A DNA stretch of 64,000 bases from an uncultured Eubacteriales bacterium (lineage in GTDB: Bacteria > Bacillota > Clostridia > Peptostreptococcales > Anaerovoracaceae). Shown one piece after another: positions 1-9,085 of this stretch. Location: positions 1-64,000 of the forward strand of contig UQNJ01000015.1 of NCBI GenBank assembly GCA_900542295.1, written 5' to 3'. Under the pieces are notes generated by a model that was not told where the DNA came from, made no database searches, and was given only the letters and a program-made list of their open reading frames with translations. The first letter of the stretch is position 1. Every line of letters starts with the position of its first letter. The translations under genes and the position numbers were made by a program.

Positions 1-2
1 GA

Positions 3-29
3 GTACCCTAGTTATTGGGACTAGGGTAC
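3..29. terminator. 10-bp perfect hairpin at the window edge, possible terminator
   Basis: GTACCCTAGT (3-12) is the exact reverse complement of ACTAGGGTAC (20-29), with a 7-base loop. A run of five T follows at 39-43, nine bases beyond the stem. It could end transcription of the minus-strand EamA gene, with its U-tract outside the window, or of a plus-strand gene to the left. The T-run is too far from the stem for a confident call. Confidence 0.4.
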
Positions 30-69
30 CACCAACTCTTTTTGTCCTATAGGCCTTTATGTATTTATT

Positions 70-1080
70 TTATTTTTTGTCTTTAACGGTCTGATTTGAA
101 GCAGTACCTATAGAAGCTGATTCATCAGAAGCATGAGGCTCTTCCACATACTGCCCGGAGGGCTTTTCATCAGGCGGTGCAGCTTTTGTAACCTGCCATA
201 CACCGAATATTATAAGGAGAGAACCTATAAACGATACAGGTGTAAGAGGTTCTCCTAAAAATATGACTCCCGAAAACATGGAGCATATTGTTGTAAGAGT
301 TCCGTATATAGCAAGAGTCATGACTGACATTTTGCCTGCGGCATAATTTACTATGTTGTAGCACAAAACTGAGCAAAATACGCTGAGAATCAATACAGGC
401 ACCATAAAGCGGGGGTTTGCAAGGGGAGCTGTAAATTTTGAAATGTCGCCGTCTTCTTTTATGAGACTTGTAATTACGAAAATTATCCACGAAACACCTA
501 TCATAAAATAAGTTCGTTCAAAAGAAGTGTATTTTTCGGCAAGCTTTCTGTTTAATGTTCTGTATCCGGCAGATGCAAACAGGGTGAATGCAAGCAGCAG
601 TATTCCTATGGGGCGGACTATGCCAAGTCTGCTGCCTGAAAGGGTAATCATTATAACACCTGCTATAGGAAGCCCGGAAAAAAGCAGTTGCTTCTTTGTA
701 GGGTATTCTTTTATGAAAATGATCGCAAACAGCATGGCTGCTATAGGAACTATCGACAGTACAACACCGGAATAAGTAACATTTGTGTACATTATCCCGT
801 AGCTTTCACAATAAAAATAAACAGGCTCAAGAATACTGAAAGCCGCTAAAGGACCGGCAGATTTTCCTCGTATGGATAATTTGAATTTTCCTGTCAAAAG
901 CAAAATGTTAAGTATAAGAAATGCGATTGAAAACCGGACTGTAAGAAGAACATCGGGCGAGGCCTCCTGAAGAGCTATGCTTGTAAAGAGATAGCTGAAC
1001 CCCCATATAGAGTGGCCTAAAATTGCAGCAATTATAGGCAAAACCTTTTCGTTCGTCTTATGATTCAAATTGTGTTCCAT
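70..1080 (-). CDS. EamA/DMT-family membrane transporter
   Basis: Inner-membrane transporter of the drug/metabolite transporter superfamily, EamA type; the substrate cannot be read from sequence. The 336 residues contain about ten hydrophobic helices in two homologous halves (roughly residues 10-145 and 155-300). The first helix carries GHSIWGFSYLF, a pattern typical of EamA proteins. The last 35 or so residues are a hydrophilic Glu/Ser/Thr-rich tail. AAGGAG sits nine bases before the ATG. The gene lies 41 bases downstream of the endonuclease/phosphatase-fold gene on the same strand, so the two may be co-transcribed from the promoter at 2224-2252. Family is secure; role unknown. Confidence 0.9.
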   Translation of the reverse strand: MEHNLNHKTNEKVLPIIAAILGHSIWGFSYLFTSIALQEASPDVLLTVRFSIAFLILNILLLTGKFKLSIRGKSAGPLAAFSILEPVYFYCESYGIMYTNVTYSGVVLSIVPIAAMLFAIIFIKEYPTKKQLLFSGLPIAGVIMITLSGSRLGIVRPIGILLLAFTLFASAGYRTLNRKLAEKYTSFERTYFMIGVSWIIFVITSLIKEDGDISKFTAPLANPRFMVPVLILSVFCSVLCYNIVNYAAGKMSVMTLAIYGTLTTICSMFSGVIFLGEPLTPVSFIGSLLIIFGVWQVTKAAPPDEKPSGQYVEEPHASDESASIGTASNQTVKDKK

Positions 1081-1121
1081 TCAAGTATTCTCCTTGGTGT
1101 CAAAATTATCATGTGCAAACG

Positions 1122-2195
1122 CTATTTCAGAATAAAATTCATGTAAACCGGATTGTGATCAGAACATGCAAATTGTTTGTCTATTACATCTGATTCGATA
1201 CAGTCCACATTGTCTGAAATTATGAATCCGTCTATTGTAAGCTGAAAATTCTTTTCAGGGTCCCATGGCATATCTGCATTACGGCAGCTGGGAACCGGTG
1301 TGCCGCTGTTAAACGGAGCGATCACTTTCAATCCTTCTGGAACAGAATCGTATGGAAAGGCTTTTGCCCAGCTGTAATCATCTCCGGGAACACCGAATAT
1401 CGAAGAAGAATCTTCAAGAAGATCTTTGTTGAAATCACCGCCGCATACTATGTAATTACCTTTTTCGTATTCTGAAGTTAAATCATGGTACAGCATTTCG
1501 AGCTGGCTTTCAGCTATGGTCGGATCTGTTGTGTATGCAGAGAGGTGAAAATTTACAAGAATCAGCTCTTTGCCGTTTTCAACCGGCAGACGACTTATGC
1601 TGTAGCAGCGATCCAGGTCCACAAACTTTGCGAAGCCATCCTGAATAGGAAGACTGCGTCTCAGCGATGAGGATATATAATAATCTGCCATGGTTACTAT
1701 GCCGGCTACCGACTTTCCGTGAGGCTTAAGTATTGGATAAAAAAGATACGGAGAGTCATAGTTTTGTGCATATACCTTGCTCATACTGTCAAAAGGTGAT
1801 GTTAAAAGGTCATATTCGTTGATATGGTATGAACGGGTGGCATCTAAGTCCACCTCCTGAATAAGATAGAAATCCGAATCCATTTCTTGCAGATCGTCTG
1901 TCATTGTCTGAACTGTGTCATAAACTATCTCTTCGGAAAAACCTCTTGAATGTTCCCCACCGTCCATGAAAAATGAATACTCATCGGTATATGCGCCGAA
2001 GCCTATATTCCATGAGGTTATACTTAGCTTTTCGCCTGTGGGAACGGTCTTTTCAGGAGACTGTGAGCTGACTACCTCCAGTTTCGCATTGTCTTCAACT
2101 CTTTCGTATGCGGCAAATACATATATAACATATGCGATTACTATCAGCAGAAGTGTGCCGAAAGTAATACCGCTGATTTTCAAAAATTTTTTCAT
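1122..2195 (-). CDS. membrane-anchored endonuclease/exonuclease/phosphatase-family protein
   Basis: Metal-dependent phosphodiesterase or phosphatase of the DNase I-like (EEP) fold. Visible motifs in order are SWNIGFG (metal/Asn motif), QEVD (metal-binding Glu), GGDFNKD (catalytic Asp and Asn) and SDHNPV (catalytic Asp-His), so the active site looks complete. An N-terminal hydrophobic helix (about residues 8-28) should place the domain outside the membrane, arguing against a DNA-repair role and for extracellular nucleic acid, phospholipid or phosphate-ester hydrolysis. I chose the ATG at 2195, 20 codons inside the longest frame, because AAGGAGAAG lies just upstream of it. Length 357 aa. It is divergent from dnaE and upstream of the EamA gene. 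The substrate is unknown. Confidence 0.85.
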   Translation of the reverse strand: MKKFLKISGITFGTLLLIVIAYVIYVFAAYERVEDNAKLEVVSSQSPEKTVPTGEKLSITSWNIGFGAYTDEYSFFMDGGEHSRGFSEEIVYDTVQTMTDDLQEMDSDFYLIQEVDLDATRSYHINEYDLLTSPFDSMSKVYAQNYDSPYLFYPILKPHGKSVAGIVTMADYYISSSLRRSLPIQDGFAKFVDLDRCYSISRLPVENGKELILVNFHLSAYTTDPTIAESQLEMLYHDLTSEYEKGNYIVCGGDFNKDLLEDSSSIFGVPGDDYSWAKAFPYDSVPEGLKVIAPFNSGTPVPSCRNADMPWDPEKNFQLTIDGFIISDNVDCIESDVIDKQFACSDHNPVYMNFILK

Positions 2196-2223
2196 GTTTC
2201 TTCTCCTTCCGGGATTCATTAGA

Positions 2224-2252
2224 ATTCTAACATATAAAGATAAAGTTTTCAA
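2224..2252 (-). promoter_or_regulatory. sigma-A-type promoter for the EEP-EamA genes
   Basis: On the minus strand TTGAAA (2247-2252) and TAGAAT (2224-2229) are separated by 17 bases, and the AAGGAG of the downstream gene follows at a sensible distance. This is inferred from consensus match only. Confidence 0.55.
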
Positions 2253-2342
2253 CACTGTACGAAGCGACTTTGGAGGCGGTCATTCCAAAAGTTGCTTTTA
2301 AACAAACCACGGCTGTGGTAAAATAAAAAAAAGGAGAAATCT

Positions 2343-5300
2343 ATGGCATTTACACATTTACATGTACATACTGAATACAGTTTGCTTGATGGAGCGGCAA
2401 GAATAACAGAACTTGTGAGCCGTGCAAAAGAATTGGGGATGGACAGTCTTGCAATAACCGATCACGGCGCCATGTTCGGCGTGATAGACTTCTACAAGGA
2501 ATGTAAAAAGCAGGGAATAAAGCCTATAATAGGCTGTGAAGTGTACACTGCGGCAAGAAAGATGACTGATAAAGAACCTGACAGGGATAAGCATCAGGGA
2601 CATCTTATTTTGCTTGCGAAAAATAACGCAGGATATAAGAATCTGATAAAGATAGTTTCTGCAGGATATATAAAAGGATATTATTATAAGCCAAGAATAG
2701 ATAAGGATGTGCTGAGACATCACAGCGATGGAATCATTGCGCTTTCTGCATGTCTTGCCGGAAAGGTTCAGAACAGACTTCTTAACGGCGACTATAATGG
2801 CGCAAAACAAGAAGCGGCAGATCTTCTTGATATATTCGGCAAAGGTAATTTTTATATCGAGCTTCAGGATCAGGGGCTTGAGGAAGAAGCGGCAATACGG
2901 CCGCAGCTTATGCAGATAAGCAGAGAACTTGATATACCCGTGGTTGCTACAAACGATGTCCATTATGTCAGAAAAGAGGATGCCAAGGCTCACGATGTGC
3001 TTTTGGCAATACAGACGGCTACCAGTATTCATGATGAAAACAGAATGAGATACCCTAATGATGAGTTTTATCTTAAAAGTGAAGATGAAATGCGCAGAAT
3101 TTTCGCATCATGTCCTGAGGCAGCGGATAATACAGAAATTGTAGCAAACGCCTGCAATGTGGAGTTTGAATTCGGCAATTATCATCTTCCCGAGTTTAAA
3201 TCACCGAACGGCAAGAGCAACAGCAGCTACCTGAGAGAACTTTGCGAAAATGGACTTAAACTCAGGTACGGGGAAGAAGCAGGACAAGAGCTTAAGGAAA
3301 GGCTTGACTATGAGCTCGGTATAATAGAATCCATGGGTTACGTCGAATATTTTCTTATAGTATGGGATTTCATCAATTATGCCAAAGAAAACAATATAAT
3401 GGTAGGTCCGGGAAGAGGCTCTGCGGCAGGCTCTCTTGTTGCATATTGTCTGAAGATTACAGATATAGATCCCATAAAATATAATCTTATATTTGAAAGA
3501 TTTCTCAATCCGGAACGAGTAAGCATGCCGGATATAGATATAGATTTCTGCTATGAAAGAAGACAGGAAGTAATAGACTATGTAACTGAAAAGTATGGCG
3601 AAGACAGAGTTTGTCAGATAATAACCTTCGGAACTATGAAAGCCAAGCAGGCTGTAAGAGATGTGGGAAGGGCTCTTGATGTCAGCTACAGTGAAACTGA
3701 TGCCATAGCAAAGGCAATACCTTTTGATCTTGGAATGACTATAGAAAAAGCTCTCGAGACGAGCCCGGATTTTAAGCATATGTATGAAGAAAACTCCAAG
3801 GCACGAGAAGTAATCGAAATGGCAAAGTCACTTGAGGGAATGCCCCGCCATGCCTCTACTCACGCTGCGGGAGTAGTTATATCAAAAGAACCGATAGACG
3901 AATATGTGCCTTTATATCTTTCGGATAAAGGTCCTGCGACTCAGTTTCCAATGACCACAATAGAAGAACTCGGACTGCTGAAGATGGATTTTCTGGGTCT
4001 CAGGAATTTAACTGTGATAAGAGATGCTCTGGAGCTGATAAAACAAAACCACGGAGTAGAAATTGATTTTTCAAAGATGGGATACGATGATTCAGGCGTA
4101 TATGAGATGATATCACAGGGAAATACTCAGGGTGTTTTTCAGCTTGAAAGTCAGGGAATGACTCAGTTTATGAAAAATCTCAGGCCGACATGCTTTGAAG
4201 ATATCGTCGCAGGAATTTCCCTTTATCGACCGGGACCTATGGATTCCATACCTAAATATATAGAAAACAAGAAAAATCCCGTCAAGATAAAGTATGTAGA
4301 CCCGGCTTTAGGACATATTTTAGATGTAACTTACGGATGTCTGGTATACCAGGAACAAGTTATGCAGATAGTAAGAGATTTGGGAGGATACAGTTACGGC
4401 CGTTCGGACTTGGTGCGCAGGGCTATGTCCAAAAAGAAAATGAGCGTAATGCTTGAAGAAAAAGAATATTTTATACACGGGAAGACAGACAAAGAGGGTA
4501 ATATTGAGATACCCGGATGTGTGAGAAACGGAATTTCCGAAACAGCGGCGGAGGAAATATTTAATGATATGGTAAGCTTTGCGCAGTATGCTTTCAACAA
4601 AAGTCATGCGGCAGCTTATGCAGTGGTTGCTTATGAAACAGGATATCTTAAGCTGCATTATCCTGTTGAGTTTATGGCGGCTCTCATGACAAGTGTAATG
4701 GGAGACAGCGGTCAGATACCTAAGTACATCAGGAATTGCAACGAAATGGGTATTGAGGTACTGCCTCCTTGCGTAAATAAAAGCCAGAAAAAGTTCAGTG
4801 TGGAAGATGGAAAAATCAGATTTGGACTTTTAGGAATTAAAAATGTAGGCGAAAATGCCATAGACGCCATAATTTGTGCAAGAGAAAGCAAAGGTCTTCC
4901 AAAAGATATATTTTCATTTATTCAGCAGCTTGATATAGGCCAGGTGAACAAAAAAGCCGTGGAAAGTCTGATTAAGGCAGGCGCTTTAAGTTGTTTAAGC
5001 GATAATAAAGCGGCAATGCTTTCCATATACGAAAAACTGGTAGAATCTGCACAAAACAGTGTTCGAAAGAATCTGGAAGGACAGATGTCGCTGTTCGATA
5101 TAGGCGGCGGAGAAGAAATGATGGAAGCCATGGAGAACAGGCTTCCTGATGTCGCACCGTTTCCTGCGGAAACTTCCCTTGCGATGGAAAAGGAAATGCT
5201 TGGAGTATATATTACCGACCACCCTTTAAAAAACTATGCAAAGGTGATGGAAAACTTATCTACCGTTACTTCCGAGGATATAAATCATGCGGGAGAAGAC

Positions 5301-5942
5301 AATCAAATGATGACGCCTTCTCATGGAATAGCGGAAGAAAGCCGCATTTACGATGGTATGAAGGTCGTGATGACAGGAATGGTGGCATCAAAAAGAACTT
5401 TGATAACCAAGAGTAATAAGATGATGGCTTTTGTTGTTCTTGAGGACTTGTACGGAGTATCAGAAATGGTGGTGTTCCCCAATGTATATGAAAGGTGCGC
5501 CCAATATCTGCAAGGAGATTCCGTCATTGCAGTTTCAGGGACATTAAACTTTAAAGAGGATGAAGCGCCGTCTCTGCTTGCAGATAATATAATGCTAATA
5601 GAAGAAGCCGCCGAAACAGGCTTGAAACCGCAAACTTCAAGGGTGAACAGGACTTTAAGAACTCAGGCTCAGAAGTCGCCGCCAAAAGACAGAGAAGGGC
5701 AGAACGCAGCCTTGTCGTCTGCCGGCATGGTAAAAGTCAAGATTCCTTCCGGTGCAAATGTCAATATGACATTGGAGCAGATAAAAACAACGTTGAAACG
5801 GCATGGAGGGGATTGTCAGGTGCTTATATATCTGCCTGACGGTAAAATACTGAAAACAGAGCCTGACATATGGGTAGAAGCCTCAAATGCTCTTAAGATA
5901 CAGCTTATGGCAATTTTGGGCGCAGAAAATGTAAAATTTTAA
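2343..5942 (+). CDS. dnaE: DNA polymerase III alpha subunit (DnaE)
   Basis: C-family replicative polymerase subunit of the DnaE1 type. The N-terminal PHP domain (residues about 4-200) begins with HLHVHTEYSLLDG and contains ITDHGAMFG. The palm carries GRGSAAGSLV and the catalytic Asp cluster PDIDIDF (Asp397, 399, 401). The fingers/helix-hairpin-helix part contains PRHASTHAAGVV and FNKSHAAAYA. An OB-fold nucleic-acid-binding domain occupies about residues 1000-1090. At 1199 aa it is full length for DnaE, and no 3'-5' exonuclease domain is inserted, so it is not PolC. AAGGAG (2331-2336) precedes the ATG. pfkA follows after 15 bases, the dnaE-pfkA linkage being common in Bacillota. Confidence 0.97.
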   Translation: MAFTHLHVHTEYSLLDGAARITELVSRAKELGMDSLAITDHGAMFGVIDFYKECKKQGIKPIIGCEVYTAARKMTDKEPDRDKHQGHLILLAKNNAGYKNLIKIVSAGYIKGYYYKPRIDKDVLRHHSDGIIALSACLAGKVQNRLLNGDYNGAKQEAADLLDIFGKGNFYIELQDQGLEEEAAIRPQLMQISRELDIPVVATNDVHYVRKEDAKAHDVLLAIQTATSIHDENRMRYPNDEFYLKSEDEMRRIFASCPEAADNTEIVANACNVEFEFGNYHLPEFKSPNGKSNSSYLRELCENGLKLRYGEEAGQELKERLDYELGIIESMGYVEYFLIVWDFINYAKENNIMVGPGRGSAAGSLVAYCLKITDIDPIKYNLIFERFLNPERVSMPDIDIDFCYERRQEVIDYVTEKYGEDRVCQIITFGTMKAKQAVRDVGRALDVSYSETDAIAKAIPFDLGMTIEKALETSPDFKHMYEENSKAREVIEMAKSLEGMPRHASTHAAGVVISKEPIDEYVPLYLSDKGPATQFPMTTIEELGLLKMDFLGLRNLTVIRDALELIKQNHGVEIDFSKMGYDDSGVYEMISQGNTQGVFQLESQGMTQFMKNLRPTCFEDIVAGISLYRPGPMDSIPKYIENKKNPVKIKYVDPALGHILDVTYGCLVYQEQVMQIVRDLGGYSYGRSDLVRRAMSKKKMSVMLEEKEYFIHGKTDKEGNIEIPGCVRNGISETAAEEIFNDMVSFAQYAFNKSHAAAYAVVAYETGYLKLHYPVEFMAALMTSVMGDSGQIPKYIRNCNEMGIEVLPPCVNKSQKKFSVEDGKIRFGLLGIKNVGENAIDAIICARESKGLPKDIFSFIQQLDIGQVNKKAVESLIKAGALSCLSDNKAAMLSIYEKLVESAQNSVRKNLEGQMSLFDIGGGEEMMEAMENRLPDVAPFPAETSLAMEKEMLGVYITDHPLKNYAKVMENLSTVTSEDINHAGEDNQMMTPSHGIAEESRIYDGMKVVMTGMVASKRTLITKSNKMMAFVVLEDLYGVSEMVVFPNVYERCAQYLQGDSVIAVSGTLNFKEDEAPSLLADNIMLIEEAAETGLKPQTSRVNRTLRTQAQKSPPKDREGQNAALSSAGMVKVKIPSGANVNMTLEQIKTTLKRHGGDCQVLIYLPDGKILKTEPDIWVEASNALKIQLMAILGAENVKF

Positions 5943-5957
5943 AAGGAGCAGGTGAAT

Positions 5958-6920
5958 ATGAGAAAAATCGGTGTGCTGACAAGCGGCGGAGATGCGCCGG
6001 GAATGAATGCGGCAATAAGGGCAGTCGTAAGATGTGCAATAGACATCGGACTTGAAGTATGGGGAATAGAGAGGGGCTTTGAAGGGCTTCTTGACGGAGA
6101 ACTTCATGTAATGGACAGAAGTTCTGTAGGAGATATACTTCATAGGGGAGGAACTGTTTTAAAAACCGCAAGAAGTGAAAGGTTCATGGAGCCTATGTGG
6201 GTTGATAAGGCCGCAGAGCTTCTTAATACATTTGGAATAGAGGGGCTTGTCGTAATCGGTGGAAACGGTTCCCTTAGAGGAGGGCTTGAACTGGCCCGAA
6301 GAGGAATTACCGTTATGGGACTTCCCGGAACTATAGATAATGACCTTGGATATACAGATTTTACTATAGGGTTTGATACGGCTGTAAGTACAGTTCTTGA
6401 AGCAGTAAGCAAGATAAGAGATACTTCGTCTGCTCATGACAGAACAAGTGTGATAGAAGTTATGGGAAGGAATTGCGGCGACATAGCGTTATATTCGGCA
6501 GTTACAGGAGGCGCTGAGTGTGTGCTTTTGCCCGAAAAGGAAGAAGACATAAATATGATATGCCGCAAAATAATAGAAGGAAGCAACAGGGGAAAACTTC
6601 ACAGCATAATAATAAAGGCTGAGGGAACAGCTACTCCCGGAGAAAAACTGGCTAAAATAATTGAAGAAAAAACAGGTAAAGAAACAAAACTGATAGTTCT
6701 TTCTTATCTTCAAAGAGGGGGAAGCCCTACAATGAATGACAGACTTCTTGCGACATTGTGCGGAGAAAAGGCTGTAAATTTATTGATGGAGGGATCACAG
6801 AGCAAGGCGATAGGAATATCCGACGGTCACATAACAGCATATGACCTTGAAGAAGCTCTGAATGTGAAAGCCGTGTTTAACGAGGAACTTTACAGACTTA
6901 TAGGAGTGCTGAGCAAATAG
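5958..6920 (+). CDS. pfkA: ATP-dependent 6-phosphofructokinase
   Basis: Phosphorylates fructose 6-phosphate to fructose 1,6-bisphosphate, the committed step of glycolysis. The 320-aa protein aligns along its whole length with the bacterial PfkA family: TSGGDAPGMN at the ATP site, Arg72, PGTIDND with the catalytic base Asp127, MGRNCGD, and QRGGSP near the C terminus. Gly104 and Gly124 point to ATP rather than pyrophosphate use. The usual GGDGS loop reads GGNGS, so the Mg-associated Asp103 is Asn. I chose the ATG at 5958 over the in-frame GTG at 5952 because AGGAG (5944-5948) lies nine bases from the ATG but only three from the GTG. It is cotranscribed with dnaE upstream. Confidence 0.94.
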   Translation: MRKIGVLTSGGDAPGMNAAIRAVVRCAIDIGLEVWGIERGFEGLLDGELHVMDRSSVGDILHRGGTVLKTARSERFMEPMWVDKAAELLNTFGIEGLVVIGGNGSLRGGLELARRGITVMGLPGTIDNDLGYTDFTIGFDTAVSTVLEAVSKIRDTSSAHDRTSVIEVMGRNCGDIALYSAVTGGAECVLLPEKEEDINMICRKIIEGSNRGKLHSIIIKAEGTATPGEKLAKIIEEKTGKETKLIVLSYLQRGGSPTMNDRLLATLCGEKAVNLLMEGSQSKAIGISDGHITAYDLEEALNVKAVFNEELYRLIGVLSK

Positions 6921-6935
6921 AAAAAGAGGAAAGAT

Positions 6936-7463
6936 ATGGAAAAAACTGTTGTGATTTATAAGAGTAAACATGGTTCTACAAAGAAATATGCAGAATGGAT
7001 AGGAGAAGAACTTTGCTGTCCGGTTATTGCGGAAGCGGATTTTTCCAAGAAGGATTTTGACAATTATGAAAATGTGATATTCGGAGGATGTGTTCAGGCG
7101 GGAGGCATAATGGGTTTTGATATAATCAAAAAAAACATGAGGCGCCTGCAAGGCAAAAAGCTTGTGGTATTTGCTGTAGGTCTTAATGTGATGCAGAAAG
7201 AAACAAGAATGCAGCTGAGGGAAATAAACTTCGGAAAACGCAAGCTGGCAGGAATAACCTGCTATTACTGCCCGGGCGCATATAGTCCTGAGAACATCCA
7301 CGGAATAGACGCAGGTATTATGAAGATGATGGTCAATATGCTAAAAAGCAAGAAACCCATTGAGACTACTGATGAAGACAGGGTCTTGCTTGAGCATGTA
7401 CAAAACGGCGTAGATATGACAGACAGAAAATATATAGAACCCATAGTTGCAGAGTTTAAATAG
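6936..7463 (+). CDS. flavodoxin-domain protein
   Basis: FMN-binding electron carrier or oxidoreductase of the flavodoxin fold. The N terminus shows VVIYKSKHGSTKKYAEWI, the phosphate-binding loop between the first strand and helix. VIFGGCVQAGG marks the second FMN loop. At 175 aa it is longer than a minimal flavodoxin and resembles the flavodoxin-domain family that includes HemG-like protoporphyrinogen oxidases, but nothing here shows that activity. It starts 15 bases after pfkA behind AGAGGAAAG and is probably the last gene of the dnaE-pfkA transcript, which ends at the hairpin at 7588-7634. Confidence 0.8.
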   Translation: MEKTVVIYKSKHGSTKKYAEWIGEELCCPVIAEADFSKKDFDNYENVIFGGCVQAGGIMGFDIIKKNMRRLQGKKLVVFAVGLNVMQKETRMQLREINFGKRKLAGITCYYCPGAYSPENIHGIDAGIMKMMVNMLKSKKPIETTDEDRVLLEHVQNGVDMTDRKYIEPIVAEFK

Positions 7464-7587
7464 GGGAATTTCTTTATAAGCAGGATTGATTCTTTAATAC
7501 AGACAGAGCTTATGAGTTATATCGTAAAAGACGCAAAATAAACCAGTAAGGATTGACGGCATTATGGCTGTAATCATAGCTATCAGT

Positions 7588-7634
7588 AAAAAAGGCAAGC
7601 TCTTTTATATTAAAGAGCTTGCCTTTTATTTTAA
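7588..7634. terminator. bidirectional terminator between the flavodoxin gene and dinB
   Basis: AAAGGCAAGCTCTTT (7591-7605) pairs perfectly with AAAGAGCTTGCCTTT (7612-7626) across a 6-base loop. A T-rich tract follows on the plus strand, and six A at 7588-7593 give a T-run on the minus strand. It sits between convergent genes and can serve both. Confidence 0.9.
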
Positions 7635-7672
7635 TGAGCAGCATAAATTTTGAGATAGAAGAATGACATGAA

Positions 7673-8929
7673 TCAAATGTCTTTTCTGCCGGAAGGTCCG
7701 TCACCGTCGCCCTTAAACTGAATACCCAAATCGTTGTTTACTACTGAAGCAAAGCCTATAGCGCCGTTTCCGAACTTTTCACGCACCTTGTCCATGGTAA
7801 GCTCTACCTTTTCGTTGCGTTCTTTTTTTTCTATATCGTCACCGAACATGGTGAGCTGCTCCTGAGAAAGATCATCTGTAAGATTTATACCTGTTATGGT
7901 AAGCATACGGATAGGGGATTTAGATTTCCATGAAGAGTGAATTATATCGAGGGAAATTTTACATATTTCTTCTGCAAGCCATGTAGGTGCAAACAGCTGC
8001 TTCTGTCGGGAAATTACCTTAAAATGGGTATCCTTAATATCTACTTTGATTCCGTAAGCTTTGTAACCGTACTTTCTGAGACGTGCAGCCACAGTATCGG
8101 ACAGCGCTTTGACAGCGGTAGCAATATCTTCTTTAGAAACTAAATCTCGTTTGAAAGTTACGCCGTTTCCGACTGATTTCATAGGTTCACGATGAGAATA
8201 AAGAGCAACGGGACTTTCGTCTATGCCATTGGCGTATTCCCATATTATGCTGCCTGACTTGCCGAAAACAGAATGCAGATATGACTTGTCCGATTTTGCT
8301 ATGTCACCGATTGTCTTTATTCCAAGTTTACAAAGCTTCTGATAAGTTGCCTTGCCTACGCCAAAAAGTTCAAAGGCAGGAAGCGGCCATAGCAGTTCCT
8401 TGAAATTATCACGGGTTATAACTGTGGTAGCATCAGGCTTTTTGTACTCGCTTCCCATTTTTGCAAGAACCTTGTTATATGAAACTCCGGCAGAAAGAGT
8501 CATGTTCAGCTCTTTTTTCACTGTTTCCCTTATAGTGTCTGCAATCTGCTTTCCATTGCCGAATAAGCTTTGACTGGCAGTAACATCAAGCCATGATTCA
8601 TCTATGCTGAAAGGTTCCACCATGTCGGTGAAGCGGAGATAGATTTCGTTTATTTTGCCGCAGTAGAATTTGTATTTTTCCATATGGGGAGGAACCAGCT
8701 GCAAATCAGGACATTTTTGCTTGGCTTTCCATATGGTTTCGGCAGTTACAACGCCTCGCTCCTTGGCAAGCTGATTTTTGGCAAGAATAATACCGTGGCG
8801 GCTGTCAGGGTCGCCGCTTACAGCCATAGGCTTTCCTGAAAGCTCGGGATGAGAAAGCATTTCAACTGAGGCATAAAATCCATTCATATCGCAATGCAGT
8901 ATAACAGGGTCCTTCTTTGAAGCAATCAT
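7673..8929 (-). CDS. dinB: Y-family DNA polymerase IV
   Basis: Translesion DNA polymerase. The 418-aa protein has the Y-family palm signature HCDMNGFYASVE, in which Asp14 is a metal ligand and Tyr19 is the likely steric gate. The second catalytic motif is SIDESWLDVT (Asp110, Glu111). A helix-hairpin-helix segment near residue 180 contains FGVGKATYQKLCKLGI, and the little-finger domain follows. QLTMF in the C-terminal third fits a beta-clamp-binding motif. The ATG at 8929 has only a weak upstream AAAGG, but no later Met would keep the first motif. It is convergent with the flavodoxin gene, with its own promoter at 8961-8990. Confidence 0.93.
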   Translation of the reverse strand: MIASKKDPVILHCDMNGFYASVEMLSHPELSGKPMAVSGDPDSRHGIILAKNQLAKERGVVTAETIWKAKQKCPDLQLVPPHMEKYKFYCGKINEIYLRFTDMVEPFSIDESWLDVTASQSLFGNGKQIADTIRETVKKELNMTLSAGVSYNKVLAKMGSEYKKPDATTVITRDNFKELLWPLPAFELFGVGKATYQKLCKLGIKTIGDIAKSDKSYLHSVFGKSGSIIWEYANGIDESPVALYSHREPMKSVGNGVTFKRDLVSKEDIATAVKALSDTVAARLRKYGYKAYGIKVDIKDTHFKVISRQKQLFAPTWLAEEICKISLDIIHSSWKSKSPIRMLTITGINLTDDLSQEQLTMFGDDIEKKERNEKVELTMDKVREKFGNGAIGFASVVNNDLGIQFKGDGDGPSGRKDI

Positions 8930-8960
8930 AATTTACAGCCTTTCACTTTTATTTAACAAG

Positions 8961-8990
8961 AGTATAACATGGAAAACGGGCATTTTGCAA
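8961..8990 (-). promoter_or_regulatory. probable dinB promoter
   Basis: On the minus strand TTGCAA (8985-8990) and TATACT (8961-8966) lie 18 bases apart, about 30 bases before the dinB start. No LexA box was obvious to me nearby. Confidence 0.5.
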
Positions 8991-9031
8991 AGCCAATATA
9001 TGTGTTTTTTGTGAAAGAAACGGCACTAAAC

Positions 9032-9061
9032 TTGACTTAAAAGCATATTGCAATGTATAAT
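9032..9061 (+). promoter_or_regulatory. promoter for the HdeD-like gene
   Basis: TTGACT (9032-9037) and TATAAT (9056-9061) with 18-base spacing lie just before AGGAGG and the start codon of the next gene. The leader is therefore very short. Confidence 0.65.
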
Positions 9062-9085
9062 AAATAGGCTTAGGAGGAAGATAAA

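Noticed and set aside
2358..3032. Long open frame antisense to the dnaE PHP domain
   Set aside because: Lies entirely opposite a well-conserved coding region; composition and lack of a ribosome site mark it as a shadow frame.
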